A DNA stretch of 64,000 nt from Sipunculus nudus (GCA_026874595.1 CM049318.1:53855250-53919249), one strand, 5' to 3'. Numbered from the stretch's first letter, positions 1 to 13,979 are shown. Program-made: numbers and translations. The notes: generated by a model not told the origin, from the sequence alone.

Positions 1-1075
1 CAGTGGAACTTGCCTGTAGATGCATGTGCCTTGAAAGTTTGAGTATATTAATTAACAAATAATAAAATAATGAAATAAATAAAATTTTATCAATTGCTTG
101 TTTTCCTGTCAGGACAAGTAATAAATTGGCTTTGCTGGTCCTCTGTTGGGAGAGCCACTTAAATGTTAATTTGAGCCCTGAACATATACACCACATGGCC
201 TGCAGTTATGATAACGGCAGGTTAGAGCTGTGTTTGAACTGGTGTTGAAAAGAGCATCTCGGGGAGTAAAAAGAAGATTAGTTTATGCTTAGCATCTGTC
301 TGTTCAGTTCCTTTGTTTATCTGTTACTGAAGGCAGGATAAATCCCGAGTCAGATATATCCAGTTTATAGTAAACGTCTTCAATCAGATTATTCACCAGA
401 CAGTGTCTTATAACCAATACTGCATAATCCAATGTTTGCTCAGTGCTTATATCTGAATATATATATCACAGAAAATGTGGTTTATATTACTTTTCTTTCA
501 TGCTTCATAAGATCACTGGAGAGGTCACTCAGTGCACGATGCGGAGTGTTTTCTCAGGCAGTTTGTTTTACACCTGGTATAACCTGTGCAGTGATTTTGG
601 CTGTATCAGAGGTGTTTAAGTGTACAGAGGTTGTCTGTACTGTTTTTGCCATACACAGATGTGTATCATCACAGGAATTAAATTACAGTTGTACATATAT
701 ATATATCACATGTCGTATTGTACTGTATGGGTTATCTTTGCTGCTTTGTTGTTATCTGCATTGGAATTAGAATAAACGAAAATACCATTTAACACTTGTA
801 CATTATACAGTCTTCTATTGGCAACAGGCCTGAAGATAGAGTGTTATAATAAAAATACAGAAGATAAAAGTACATAAAAACAGTATTAATACAGATGGCT
901 CAGGCTGACTAGGAAAAAATGATTAATACAGATGGGATGGAATCTTGTTTCAGTTAATATAATAGGTTCATATTTGATACAATTAAAGCAGGAAAGTTCC
1001 AGTTTATTATCACATTGAAACCTGAATATATTCCATGTGTCACAACATTCACCATGTGGGTCACCTGGCTGGGGT

Positions 1076-1102
1076 TATCAGCTGAGCAGCATGACCCATG
1101 GG
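1076..1102 (+). repeat. Solitary repeat terminus with CCCATGGG palindrome
   Basis: The text CAGCTGAGCAGCATGACCCATGGGTCACTTGG closely matches the right end of the large array element at 27003-27036 and a third copy near 54262-54292. It centres on the perfect palindrome GACCCATGGGTC. It is probably the end of a decayed copy of the same repeat family. Confidence 0.5.
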
Positions 1103-2165
1103 TCACTTGGTCTCCAGGTTTCACTTACATCGGATGCATGAAGAAATCTGTGTAGTTGTGTGCAAGGTCCCCCGTCTTGCTGGTGGCTGAGTTTTATTAC
1201 AGATCTGCTCAGTGTTTAACATCATTAGGGGTATATAGGGACCTTCACAGATGATTTAAGAATGCTACCAGCAGAGCCAGTTCAGTTGCTAATGAATAAT
1301 TTAGGTCTGCAACAGGAATGATGAGATTAGAGCTCTGTGACTATGGATCATTTAGTTGGCCTCAGGGTTTTAATCTGGTAAAGTTAGTGTTTTTCTGGGT
1401 AACAAGAAACCAATGGTTTTAGCAACTCATACAGGTCAAGGATGCTGTATACCTGTATAATTACTGTAAATTCAATTGAAATTATACAAATATTGTACAT
1501 ATTATAAAATTGTACAAATATTGTAAATTGTACTGATTTTGAAGTTGACAATATGAACAGTAAAAGTATGGTATGGACATACAGCATCATATAATCATAT
1601 AAATATTTTGTAGATATAACATCAGACTAAAAATTAACATGAATTAATATAAACGTGACATCACAATTCAAATTTGACTTAATTTATGAAAAATATAACA
1701 TGAAATATATGATTAACATTAACAGCAGAGACTTAAGTTATTATGAAACTCCGTGTTTATAATTAACTTCTTTGCATTCATATGAACTGTGATGCAATCA
1801 CATTTGGAGGCATAAAACTGATATAATGTGAGTTTATGTAACCTAAATATATGATGTGAAAATCCATATTCCAAGACCTTTTAGTATAAAATTACAAAAC
1901 ATAAAATGTACAATGCAAATTATATCCAGAATTAAGGTGTGATCAAATTTGATGTTTATAAATGCCAAGGCCCATATCCAGATCTAGACCAGTTCCCGAA
2001 ATGATCCAGGTCTTATCTGATTGGGATTAGCTCAAACCTAAATCCTGAAATGGATTTGATTGGACCAGTCATCTGTTGAAATAAACATACTAACTCAGTG
2101 CACAAATCTAATTTTTTATTTGCTGTTACTGTTGATGTGGGTAGGATTTCCATCTGTGAAATGTG

Positions 2166-2570
2166 AGGGCCCTTATAATTGATTCAATTATCGATTCTTT
2201 GTCTCAAATTTATTTCTTGATTCAAGTCTTATTAAATTAGAAATTTTCAGACTTCTTAAAAAATAAAAGCAAATACCTAATTTAGCAAAATGGATGAAAC
2301 TAAGATTCAGCAAGTGATATAAAAATGCAGTTCTCCCTCTGTTTGTCACCATTTATGTTTCTGTGTGAGCAGAGCTAGTGGTCCACCAAGTAATTCCAGG
2401 GCTCATACAAGATCAGAAGCTTCAGCAATAGCAAACTGCTAACCGGGTAGTCAAATTTGAGAACTCACGGAGGACTTGGGGATGGTACGTGAAAAAGAAT
2501 AATAATAATCGAAAATAATAGATTCAGAGGTTAATAATTGACAATTTTATTGATACATTGCTACATCCCT
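2166..2570. mobile_element. Possible hAT-type MITE
   Basis: The left end AGGGCCCTTATAATTGATTC and the reverse complement of the right end (AGGGATGTAGCAATGTATC) share a loose inverted-repeat pattern of the AGGGNTG type common in nonautonomous hAT elements. The interior is AT-rich and noncoding. The similarity is weak, so this is tentative. Confidence 0.3.
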
Positions 2571-3279
2571 AGTAGCTTTAGTATTAACGGTAATAGGAAA
2601 GCTTGTGCTTATTGCGTCTGTTACAACTTTCACTGTGCTTTATAATGGTCACAGTTAATAGTAAAGGGAAGGTTTTGGCTCTGGTCCAATGTGTCTGAGT
2701 ACTTCCTTAAAGACTACAAAACCTGGCAGCAGGGATGGTTTTCCTATTACACAAGGTCTTATGGACTTGTACTTTCACCTTATATCAGGCCAGTGCTGTC
2801 GCATTATATTACCCAGCATAGGTTTGTCCCCAGGACACACCCATTATATATAACAGAATAAATCTCCAAACATCATGTCCTTTTCATTATTTGTACCCTA
2901 CATCTCCTCTCCCGTTTCCTACTGAACCATTGTATTTCCTTATATTAGTTTGTCAAAGATATGTGTAAAACATGTTATGTCCTGGAAGGAGATTATGTTT
3001 TTGCATATGTTTGTCTGTGTGTTGTTTTGTCTGTCACTGTCAGGATTATTATAAATCTATTGAACTTATTCTCACAAAACTGCACCAAAGGATTCCTGAA
3101 ATGGCTGATTCCTGAAATGCCCTGAAAATTTCTGTTGCCTTGGTGAAGGTATGCACTGTACTGAGAGCCATTCCTGTTGGAATCATAACATGGGGTTCAT
3201 GGTAACACTGTTATGGTAAAACTATGATGTTTTATCTCTGAGGTTCAAGTTTAAAGGTTTAGCTGACATAATATATGTG

Positions 3280-3453
3280 CAGTAAAACTTCAAAACTAAA
3301 AACCACTATTGGACCTCAATAGAGTACCCACATTTGAGAGTCATCTAAGTGAGGTCTTCAATAAGGAGTGAAAAAGAATTAGGACCCCTAAAAAGTGTTT
3401 GTTGTTTTGGGGTGGGTGTTACACTAAGTTGGTCTTTGGAGGAGGTTTTACTG
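3280..3453. mobile_element. Short TIR element, CAGT(G/A)AAAC family
   Basis: The left end CAGTAAAACTTC faces the right end GAGGAGGTTTTACTG, whose reverse complement is CAGTAAAACCTCCTC. The element is about 174 bp. TA follows the right end, while the left flank reads TG. The same CAGTNNAAC-type ends occur at 9782, 17431, 17946, 38226 and 44722, so this looks like one broad family of nonautonomous DNA transposons, perhaps Tc1/mariner or pogo related. Confidence 0.5.
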
Positions 3454-6400
3454 TATTCACAAACCAGCATAATTTCTGGTCTCTATAGACAGACTTGAGC
3501 TTGGAGCTGAGTCAGACAAACCCTCCAGGTGTATTACATCACAGACAGAGGGTTAACCACAGGTTCTTATCTGTGTTATCAGGGTTGTTATCAGCAGAAG
3601 ATGGAGAGGCATCCTTTATCATTCGCCAGGGATATGTTTTTATATAGTACACACTTGCCCTGGTTTTATCACATATTACTGATGTATTACGCTCCTCCCC
3701 AGTGAATACCAAACCAGCTGGTATTACACAGACAAACAGAAATTGTTGTTAAACAGCAAGGATTTCTCAGAATTTCATAACTATTCTTTGACTATTAGTA
3801 TACTGCCTTCCCTACCCCTGTTCTACTTCAGATATACCACCTGAAAATTCCTGCAGTGATACTTCACACAGTAATCCTTCATAAGACAAAACCACACCTT
3901 ACCTAGGCCCGCTTGAGCACACCCCACCTGAACTAAATCCCTGTAGCTTATTGAATGAAGTTCATCTATAACAAAACTCATTTAAACAAACCAAGGCAGG
4001 ACAAAACCTGCTCAGACAAAATGTGCAAAATACTACTGGGGAAGACCACACCTTCACAGGAAAAAAAATTGCCTCAACAAATTCTCCTCAGACATAAGAA
4101 AGCTTCTTTAATTCTTATTATTATATCTTGAATAGCAATGATAATGATATAAACATGGTATGTTTCCTTTGTCTATGGATTTATTATTTTCAAAAAAAAG
4201 AAGCTATGTGCTGTAACATCAGAATAAGTCACTTTTGTTGGGTCTTTACAAAACTTGAACAGTAGAACATGACAATAAATGTACATGGTTGATATAAAGC
4301 GGGCAGTTTTAGATAAATAGAAAATCATAAAATATTACAGTAACTCCTGTAATCCCATGAAGGTTTCATGATCGCATGCACTTATCTAATCTATGTGAGC
4401 AGATGAGTGAAAAAATATGAAAGGTAGACAAAGGAAGGATAGGCTTAAGCAAAGAGCACGCTAGAAATATGGTGGGATCGTGGATGTACCCTCAGCCATT
4501 GAGACCAGCCTGTAAACCATCTTAGATAAGACGGTGATAAATAGAACCAATACTCATAGAAAATGCCTGATTCCGAGATGTTCGGCCTTGAGCTGTGCTG
4601 GTCTGTCTCAAAGGCTAATGGCAAGGGTGGGTCGATAATTCAGGTGTGCACGGCTGCATTGCTGGAGAAACCGGCAATAAAACAGAAAACAGCAGATGGA
4701 AGGGTTGGGATAAGGATATCTGAAACATTTGTCCGAGGTGCATTACACCAGGTGATTTTGGTTCAGGGAACCATTGTCTGGGGTTTACTGGTCCTAAAAA
4801 TCTATAAAATTGTTAATTTCAAAACTGACAATCACTTTTATGTCATCAAATGGACTGTAATACTGGTTATGGGTATTATACAATTGCTTTATTCGCCATG
4901 TGGATTTCAAGATTGTGTAGGGTTTTATCCTGTTTATTGAAGTTAATAATCTGTATTGCCTTATTATATTTCAAGCTTGCTTCTGAACTGTTTCAGAGAA
5001 ATCTTGGGTGTGTATATAACAGTATTATAAAACATAAAAACTGGAAAAATATCATTGAGGAAGTATTATAACCACAGCCTATAGGATTCTCTGAACTGAT
5101 GTTTCACGTTATCTCAAGTGGAAAGATAGTCCCTTTGCTTTTATTGAAAATTTTAGTCCTTTATTCATCATGACTTGAAACACAATGATTTCTTCTGTAA
5201 ATGATTTATGTTGCAGAAATGATTGTGCTGCTATAAAATGATTGTTATTTCTTATTGTGATTTTCATTTCTTTAAATTGTTATTGGTCAGTTATAATAAA
5301 AGAGAATGCAATCTGTTCTTCATAATTTCCTCATCAGCTTTCAGTTTTTAGATCACAGATACCAGTATTTGTTACCTTCATTAGATATCTGTTCATTTGA
5401 AAGGGTCTGTGATGTTTGTGATTTGCAGAAAAGGCTTGTGATTCACTGGATTATCTCTCTGAAAAGCACAAAGCAATGAAATTACTTCAGACTTTGTGCT
5501 TTCAGGTATTTGTCCAGACATGCCCAGAACTATTATCTTTATTATCATTATCTTATCATGATTGATAAAGGTAATGATAAAAAGATCACTGCACCTGCAT
5601 GTAACAATAGATTGTTATATTTAATGTTAATTTACTGATGACATTAAGATTTTTCAAAAAGATTCTTATAACACACTTGAAAGTTTATACCAGAATTTGA
5701 ACACTTCTGCTGAAAAAAGTTAGTAATATTTTATTCAAGCAATATGGGCTTTCACAGTAGGAATTGGCTTTTCCAACTTTTAAAAAGGTAACAAAGGTTT
5801 AACTGGTTTCCTCAATAATTTTGCATCAGAAAAACAAGTGCAAGCATAACTAGAGGGTTTTCAGTAGGGTGCATATGCCTCCTCCAAGGCCAATAATTTA
5901 TGCCCAGGTTAAAGAAAAGTGAACAGGTGTAGGAAACTGCCTGGTGAGTAAGGATCGGGGGTGGAACTGGAGTTCCTTGTCAATCATTGCCACACTCATG
6001 CAAAAAAAAATATGCAACATCTTCCCCTTTTTAGGACGCCAGTTCAAGACACATGACCATTTTGGAACTGTATGAATCTTTTAAAATTTTAATCCACATA
6101 AAATTATTTGACATCCGTAATAAGATTTGTACTGTAAAAAACTATAATTTATACTGTAAAAAATTACCTATGATTTATAATAAAAATTACCTATGATTTT
6201 CTCAAAAATATATCATTTGTGGTTGTGTTGTGTTCCCAGATTGCATCTGCTCCATCCACAGCAGTAAAGTTAAACAATCCCTCAGTGAGAGATAGGGAAC
6301 AAATGTCTGTGTACATAACAGTGTCATGTGCAGCAACATTTAACATCAATATTATAAACATCATGGGTTCTCTTTCAGATACCAGCAGTTAGTGTTGCTC

Positions 6401-7779
6401 CGTGGAATTGATAAAGTTTGAGATTACTCAGGTTTAAAGGATGTAAATATTATTTATATCACCGGTGAACAATATGCCTCATTTACTGATGAGGGGAGTT
6501 GTAATAAGTACATTAGATAAACTGACTTTGTATCCCTGACAAACGATAACTTTGTGAGTCAGTGGCTGGTGCCAGGAATACAGAATCAGTCGTAAATCCT
6601 TTCCGCGGAGTTTGCAGGACTTTGTATCAAAATATGAATATAAGGGCTGCAACGATTTACAGATACATAACAATATATGGTCAGCTATTGTATCAGTACG
6701 GTCAGATATACCTCCATCTATTGACAATAAATGATCATTTACTTAAGCGACATCAGATATTTAAAAATAGTCTCTCAGCACCATTTAAGACACCTATGGT
6801 CAAACGTCATCAGTAAGAACTCTGAAACGAGAATATCAGGCCTTTGAATATCAGCAACTGATTGACGAAATTATTTGGAAATGAATTTTATTTGATTCAG
6901 GGAATATTATTTCATGAAAATAAACGTTTGTGGGTATGAGGAGCAATTGGCTTTGAAATCTAAATTATGATATGTTGCATTCTGTATCGTGTCATGAACA
7001 AAGTATCACGATATGTATCATATTGTGAAATAATGACTCGATACAGCATTAATAATGAATATGCACAAAAGGAGTCATGGTATATGATAGCCCAGCAAAC
7101 AAGTTTCATTTAAATATTTCTTCACGATATATCAAAATATTCTGATATATTTTGAATATCAGCAGAATCCAGCAGTGTATTGCAAAATTGGTGAAGAGAG
7201 GAATAAATAAAATCATTTGGTTGAATTGTGGAATTACTATCAACCTGTAAGCCCTGTTCCTCAGTTTTATACGAACAAAGAAACAACAGCACAAACGTTT
7301 GAATCATATATGGAATTTTGAACGGTTTTTGCCTTTCAGATTGTTTCATGAACTTTCGTTTTTACACCCACTCATGATACATTGAGAAGTGAACCAGGCC
7401 ATTTGATATTTGGTCTACAGAACAACTATAAACAATTTACATAATTTAATCTTTTTTGTATAGCTAGTTTACACACATTTAGATGTCTATCTTATGTTCA
7501 CCAGGGCCTTGTTTTGACTGGCCTTCACCTGTTGAGACATTAAGACGGAATATTGAAGTTTACAGTTTCATGTGAACTGTAGGGTGACTATATATTGTTC
7601 TCAGTAGTATGCACAGGCATAAACTACTTGAGAATACAGTCATCTACATACAGACAATTTAGTTTAGGCTTGTTTAGTCCAAATTTATATAATATCAGGC
7701 CTTTATTTCGTCCATACCGAATCAACTTAATGAGCTAAAAAAAATTTTCTCATAGCCTCTTACATCCATTTTACAAGTA

Positions 7780-8480
7780 CGCTCCCGAGGCAGCGGAAAT
7801 CTTGCGCTTCTAAAGAAGCAACTGATTTTCACGCTGCCAGCTTTGACCGTTTATGATATATTTAGACACCAGATGGCGGTTTGTTGTCCACTGAAATAAA
7901 CGTGCGTACGATGTGACAAGCAGCCAATCAGATGCCAATAACAAACACTCAACAGGCATCCTGGCTCCGCCCATTGCCGCGCTTCAAGCGCCATTTGATG
8001 AGTTTCCGGTCGAATTTAAATTGCTCCCTCTGCATTCTCACATCATCAACCGATTCGATTATGACATTATGACTGTGTTAGCGTAGCCATGTATCTGTTG
8101 TCTGCAGAACTGAAACCAGCCAGCGAGGTGTGCACGCAGCCTTTGTTGTTACGTTTCGTTTGAATTACAGCTCACCGGCCGAGCATCCTATGTGCCCAAG
8201 GCCCTAGGCAAACCACGTCAGGGGCAATTCTCTCTGAGCCTGTGGCCTGTTTAGACAGTTACGCTGGGGGATGAGCTGTCACTCAAAAAGAAATGAATAT
8301 GATTAGTTCCGTGTATTCCTCGCTTGGCTTTGTCTTCCAGCACAAAGTTTCATCTGATTGGACAAAAATACAGTGCTCCCCTCTGGTGTTGCAAAGCAGG
8401 ATACGAGGTCATAACAAACAGCGCCTTACGATATAGGAAGTAGCCCTATAGGTAAAGCGCTGTGTAAAGAGCGTATTTTA
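7780..8480 (+). promoter_or_regulatory. CpG-richer block with promoter-like motifs
   Basis: This block is clearly richer in CpG than the surrounding AT-rich DNA. It contains GATGGCGGT (YY1-like, about 7872), AGCCAATCAG (CCAAT box, about 7922) and CTCCGCCC (GC box, about 7968) within about 100 bp. In molluscs, promoters tend to keep CpG while gene bodies lose it. An ATG at 8089 opens 13 codons ending at a possible donor GAG/GTGTGC (8127/8128) in phase 0, the phase required by the exon at 13980. This could be an internal promoter with an alternative first exon, or only a CpG-rich transposon remnant such as those at 39783 and 56270. Confidence 0.3.
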
Positions 8481-9781
8481 AACGGGGTTTCCTTGCATGG
8501 ACCTTCTTAAAATTTAGTAAATATCTCCACTTGTCCATAGATCGAGATATTTGTTTTTGACATTATTATTTTCCTTATTATTATTCTGCAACATTTACTT
8601 CCAATTTGATTGAGACTCACGCAGGATATACCTAACTATGGTCCAATTAATTTGACCCAGTTTCAGTGACCTTGACCTATTTTTAAGGTCACAGGAGTCA
8701 AAAAGTGCTAGTTTTTTTTCCCTTTTTTATATTCATATTTTTAATGTTGATTTTCTTCTTATCTGTAAAGTGTACAGACAATTTGACCAAAAACCTACTA
8801 TAAAATTTGGTTCCAAACATTCTGTGGGTATTTTTTAGAATTCAATCATGCAGAACCATACATGATAGGTGACTCAGCACTTTTCAGTAAGGATTTATTT
8901 CCAGGTAAAACATTTGACGTAGAAAATTGAATCTTTCTAACATGTGTGATTTACATTGTAGGAGTGCAGTGGAGAGTTTGGTAGCAATATTTTAAATATT
9001 TTTGGAATAATATACAAATTAAGAAAATATGTGGTCAGCACTTTCAGCTCATCCATGAAAACTCAAGAAAGATCAACAAAATTTCATTTGATGTACAGAA
9101 TTTTAATTTATAGATCTTCCCAGACTGTTAGACGTGGGTTAAAAATTAGATCAGTTGGAAAACCAGAGTTGAGGTGAGGGTGGGTGGGGGTATACGTGGA
9201 GATCTGTGACTGTCGTATGACAGTTACAAGAAGTATAGTATGAATTAACACTGCTTTTATTGAACATATGTGACTGAAATCATATTTGACCAATGTATGC
9301 TTACATGTATTTTCAACAGTTGAATCAAGTCTTTTATGCTTTTATTGTGCAGTGACCAAATTTACTTGTCCCAGACAATCAGACAAGCAGTATTGTCAAT
9401 CCCTGTAAATCCAGCAATGATGCCAAAACACAGTACATCCATATGTACAACTGTTGTATCAGTTTACGGATGGGTGTTATCAGCTGATCAACTCTGGTAC
9501 TGTTTATCCTGTGTCTGGGTTATAATTGTTCCTGTATAATAGGATGATTTCTTCATCTGACCTTTGACCTGTAACCTTGACCTGCGTCCTGAATGGCTGC
9601 TTGTTAGTACATTATCTGAACATCTGGCACAGGTGTCCTATCTGATGTTAAAGTTCACTGAAGGCAGATCCAGGAAGCTATTAATACAGTCATCTGTTAT
9701 ATAATAATAAAAAGAGCTGCCTGGTAATTCTGCAAAAAATCTTTTGACAGATTTTTAGAAGATTTAATCTTTATAAATATA

Positions 9782-10028
9782 CCGTGAAACCTGTGTAATA
9801 AGACCATGCATCCATGGGACTGGCCAATGTGGTCATAATTCACAGGTGGCCTTATTAGATAGGTTAGTTATAACCAATGTAAATGCTTGTGGTTCACTCA
9901 TAGGTGGTATTAATAAACATGTGGTCTTATTAGACAGGTCAGTTATAATCAGTGTGAATGTTTTTGATTCACTCAGGGGTGGCCTTAATAGACAGGTCAC
10001 TGGTTGTCATATAAGACAGGTTACACTG
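9782..10028. mobile_element. TA-flanked TIR element with internal 75-80-bp repeats
   Basis: The left end CCGTGAAACCTGTGTAATAA and the reverse complement of the right end (CAGTGTAACCTGTCTTAT) form imperfect terminal inverted repeats, and TA flanks both sides. Inside, a segment containing GGT-GGTNTTANTAGACAGGTNAGTTATAA recurs about every 75-80 bp (near 9845, 9924 and 9978). The 70-codon frame there is simply that repeat read through. Confidence 0.55.
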
Positions 10029-12822
10029 TACGTCATTCAGAGAAATAATCATACATGAAAGATTTCTTATTTGGGTATGTCTACCATCTTGAGCTGATAT
10101 TTCACCAATATTTTATGCTATGAAATACTTTTAATCATGACTAGAAGCATTTTTCTTTCCTTTTTATAGGGACTAGAGATTGAATTTTAGAGTGCCTGGC
10201 TATTTCTTGTGTTCTATAGCTTTTGACAATGTTTTTTCTTAAATTTAATTTAAAACCACTAAAAGTAATTTAGTGAAGCAAAAATAGAGATTATTATGAA
10301 GAAAAATATTGAAAGCAAAGATACTTATGTACCTTTTTCAGCCATTTGTGTCAGTGAAATGAATTGTGTAGGATGAAGTTAAAATAATCCCTGAACTATC
10401 CCTGAAATAAGCAATAACGTTTCTAGGGACAAGTTAATACAGGGCATGACATAGCTTCGTGAGTTAGGCAAGAATTGTTAGAGGTTAAGGGCTGCAGTTC
10501 TATTGTAGCCATTGCCTCAAGATTAAAACAGCCTGTGAAACCTTGATAAATTCTCTGGGATTCATCTGATATCTTAATTACTAGTGTTGTGCTGATTAAT
10601 CGTCTACATGGATGATTTGACGTTTTCTTTCGTAATCAAATAAATTGGTTGCATCTGTGTATAATTTATCACAAATGATTATGTTTGTACTGCAAAGAAG
10701 TTATATTAGGAAAATGCATTCCAATCTTGTGAGAGATATAGGGAAGGGGCACACAAAGTCGCCTACAAGATAAAAATTGTACTTTGTGCAGCAAACATGA
10801 GTTCTGTAATTAGTACCAATTTTAAAATCAGTCATTTGTTTGCCATTGTTACCATTTAAACCAGAAGACACCTCACGATGTGTATGATTGTTTTGTGAGT
10901 AAAGACATCACAGTAATATAAATGGTTAATAAAATAATTTATCATCAGTTGGTATTTAGCTTGCAATAATCGAACAGGATTGTACAACCAATTTCTTCAA
11001 GTATTGATTACAGTTTGTATAATCACCAAAGAATTGATCAGATGTTAAGGAAACCGCTGCTGCAAAAATTGCTGGTGTTACTGATACTCGCACAGCAGGT
11101 TTTGCATCTCAGGTGATAATCTAGATGAAGCTTAACAGTAGAAATGAATTATAAAATAAAAACAAGGAAAACTTGTTTATAGGTCAAATGATGACGCAGT
11201 CAGGTATTACTAACAATTTATAGATTAACCAGAGAATGTGTGCGGTGATTATATAGTATATTTATATATTTTTTATGTAAATGTCATCTAATATGTTTAA
11301 CTGCACTGCTTAGCATCTGGGGTTTTGGGATAATAAACAGTTGGGTCTACCTGTAAATAACATAGGATTAACTCCAGATGTTGTGGTGCAAATAATAGAC
11401 TTACAATTATCTGTGCTAGGTAAGTAACCTAGTAAGATAAAAACTGGAAAATGTGCTGTTTTATATACAGAACTTGGGTGTGTTACATGGAGGGAATTTA
11501 ACATTTAATCATGGGATTAATAATTGATACTGTGTGATACCAGTATTATTTTGAAATAAAATTGTAAAGGTCAAAGGTCAGCTAAGATGAGAATCCTACA
11601 TAGCAATATACCTGTAATCCAGTACATCATTATATAATGGCATTATTGTATCTGTATTGATAGGGGTATAACATTGGACAAGCAGTAACACCTGAAATAT
11701 ATTTTATATATTGGATTGGAAATAAATCTTATGAATGAAATCTTATGTATATTTATGGAAATACTCATAAAAATATGGAAATACAGTTTTCTCTCCATGA
11801 GATATAGTAGTATCTGTCAAGATATTGTTCTGAAACCAGTGCGACGTGCCTATACACAGTAGAAATAAACTTGCACCAGGTACAGTCAGTGGTGCAAAGG
11901 AAACCATAAACATAGTGTCCTACTGTCATAGATCAGGTTGGCAACCAACAGTATAAAATTTTTGTTTTTTTTGCCTTTTTATGACAAGATAATCTTCCTT
12001 GTCAACAGTAAAAGATTGTACAGTATCCTCAGCAAAGTGGTTTGTTTTAGTGAACAGATCCCCTTGGATTTTATTCATAAACACACAGAACCAAAGTATG
12101 TAAAACAGGTGAGAAAGACAGAGCTGTAAACCAGGGTGGTTTCGCTTGGAAGTTTTGTTACGGTATCAGCCAAAATAAACTGATAGACAAAGAAAGAAAA
12201 TACAAATTGTGGCAATTGCTTGGCTATAAGTACCGGTACCTTGAGAAGAAACACAAATGATCTTTTTCTCCAGTGGTGATCGTTTAGATCATACACATGT
12301 CCAATATCCAGGTCTCTCCTGTTCATATGATGGAGAGCCTTAGTTTAGTGTTTTTATATATGCGGATATATATTTTTTAGATGATAGGCATAAAGATATA
12401 TACAAAGTTCTGCTTTATTTGTAAATTTGGAGTAAATCATTGTACTCATTTATAAAGAGGTACCACACACATGCATACACACCCAGGGATTTTGTGTATA
12501 CATGGTACAGTAACATTGGGATTGGCTTTATTAATGTAACTGTACATACATTCAGTGGTTGGTTTGGCTGGCCACCCTGAGTGAACTGGCAGGGTGAGGG
12601 GCAGGGCTGGGTTTATTATGACAGCTGTGGGGGCTGGGTTGGGGCAGATTCCTCTCTAATCCCTCTGTGCCCTCCAGGTCCTGATCTCTCTGTCCTCGCC
12701 AGCCCCCTGTGTAACTTGAGGGACCAGTTTGTATGATTAATCACCTTACTGATGTAATGATGAAGGCCTGGGTCTTATGTGCTGAGTCTTCCAGCAACTG
12801 AAAATGAACATAAAAATATATA

Positions 12823-13225
12823 CTGTGGTTGGCTTTATTTTCACATGGCTGAAATTTTGCAATTTCTTAATTTTAAACATTTTGCAAGGGTTTCATTTTC
12901 ATGATTGCACCAGGACCTATAAAATCTAAGTACAGCAGGATCTGTATTGATTTAAAGTTTAGAAAAAAAATCCTACAAACCTACCTAATTTCTGGTTCAG
13001 TCATTAAATTAGGACTTGGATCACAGTCAATCTGTATCTGTCTGTACGGCTAATGCATGGGCCAGTTTCAAAATCAGGCATAAAATTAGTTACTGATGAG
13101 GTTTTTTTCAGAGGTCATCTTATTTGATGGGGCATCTTATTCATGAGGGTTTCATATTCGCGATTATTTCACATTCGCAAATATCACGAAATTTAAACCC
13201 TCGGGGAATAAAAAGGCAACCACAG
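12823..13225 (-). mobile_element. MITE, CTGTGGTTG family copy A
   Basis: The ends are CTGTGGTTGGCTTTATTTTC and, on the other strand, CTGTGGTTGCCTTTTTATTC, with TA on both sides (12821-12822 and 13226-13227). The element is 403 bp. It shares internal text such as ATATTCGCGATTATTTCAC in opposite orientation with copies at 36819-37251 and 39241-39640. It has no coding capacity, so it is probably a nonautonomous Tc1/mariner-type element. Confidence 0.75.
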
Positions 13226-13979
13226 TACCTCTTGTCAGTTTGTTAAGGGTAGAATGTAGCCCATCCAACTGCAGAGAGGAAGATCTAGGTGATCATGTCT
13301 GGATTATTCTTAGCCTGATGCATATAAAACCTCTAATCTAGAATGCTTTATGATAAATAACATATTATTATTATCATATCCTAGGAATCATTCAGTAGAC
13401 AGTGTCAACAACATTCCATAGACCTATCTTTTAAAAAAAATGTTTGTTTCTCAAATTACTCACATGCACCATTACAAGATTTCATGGCTTCTGAAATCCT
13501 GGAATGCAAGGCTGTGCAATATCTGTTTAAAAAGTATAGGAAATGCCAGAAAGTATGTTATTCCTTTATCATTTTAAATGTCTTACAGTATTTTCTTTAT
13601 GTGTCCTTTTTAAGATGCATTCAAAATGTTTATGTTTTTTATATTGCCAGCAAAGAAAAAACCACACCTCATTTTAAATTTATACTTGTTTAATGTCTCA
13701 TCGTTTACCTTCATTTAAATTAAAAGATAGGTCAAAACCAGAAAATTGACAGATTGTTTTGAAAATGTACTGGTATCCTCAAACCTCACTCATTCAATTC
13801 ATTTGCTCTGAAGCCTATGCCTTGTGATATTAATAACTTGTGTCACAGATACACAGTACAGTCAGTCCTGTTTAATTGAATATTGTATTTGTCAACAGAT
13901 TATATTCATTCACAGATACACAGAATTGAAATCATATTAATGCCACCATATTTTAAAATTGAAACATTTTATTTTCCAG

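Larger units (their letters stand above)
1..13979 (+). other. 5' flank or first intron of FMNL, no coding exon recognised
   Basis: I searched this stretch for the expected preceding FMNL exon, which should encode the KW-x-x-I-C-D-Q segment, and did not find it. The few open frames are 61-112 codons, low-complexity and unlike known proteins. The stretch holds MITE-like elements at about 2166-2570, 3280-3453, 9782-10028 and 12823-13225, a solitary repeat terminus near 1076-1102, and a CpG-richer block at about 7780-8480. The rest is AT-rich sequence in which I see nothing further. It is most likely a long intron, unless the CpG block is an internal promoter. Confidence 0.6.

Noticed and set aside
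13484..13552. ATG with 23 open codons ending at a good donor (AAA/GTATGT) in phase 0, a possible alternative first exon
   Set aside because: The peptide (MASEILECKAVQYLFKKYRK) has no FMNL similarity and there is no promoter-like context. Chance is likely in 14 kb.
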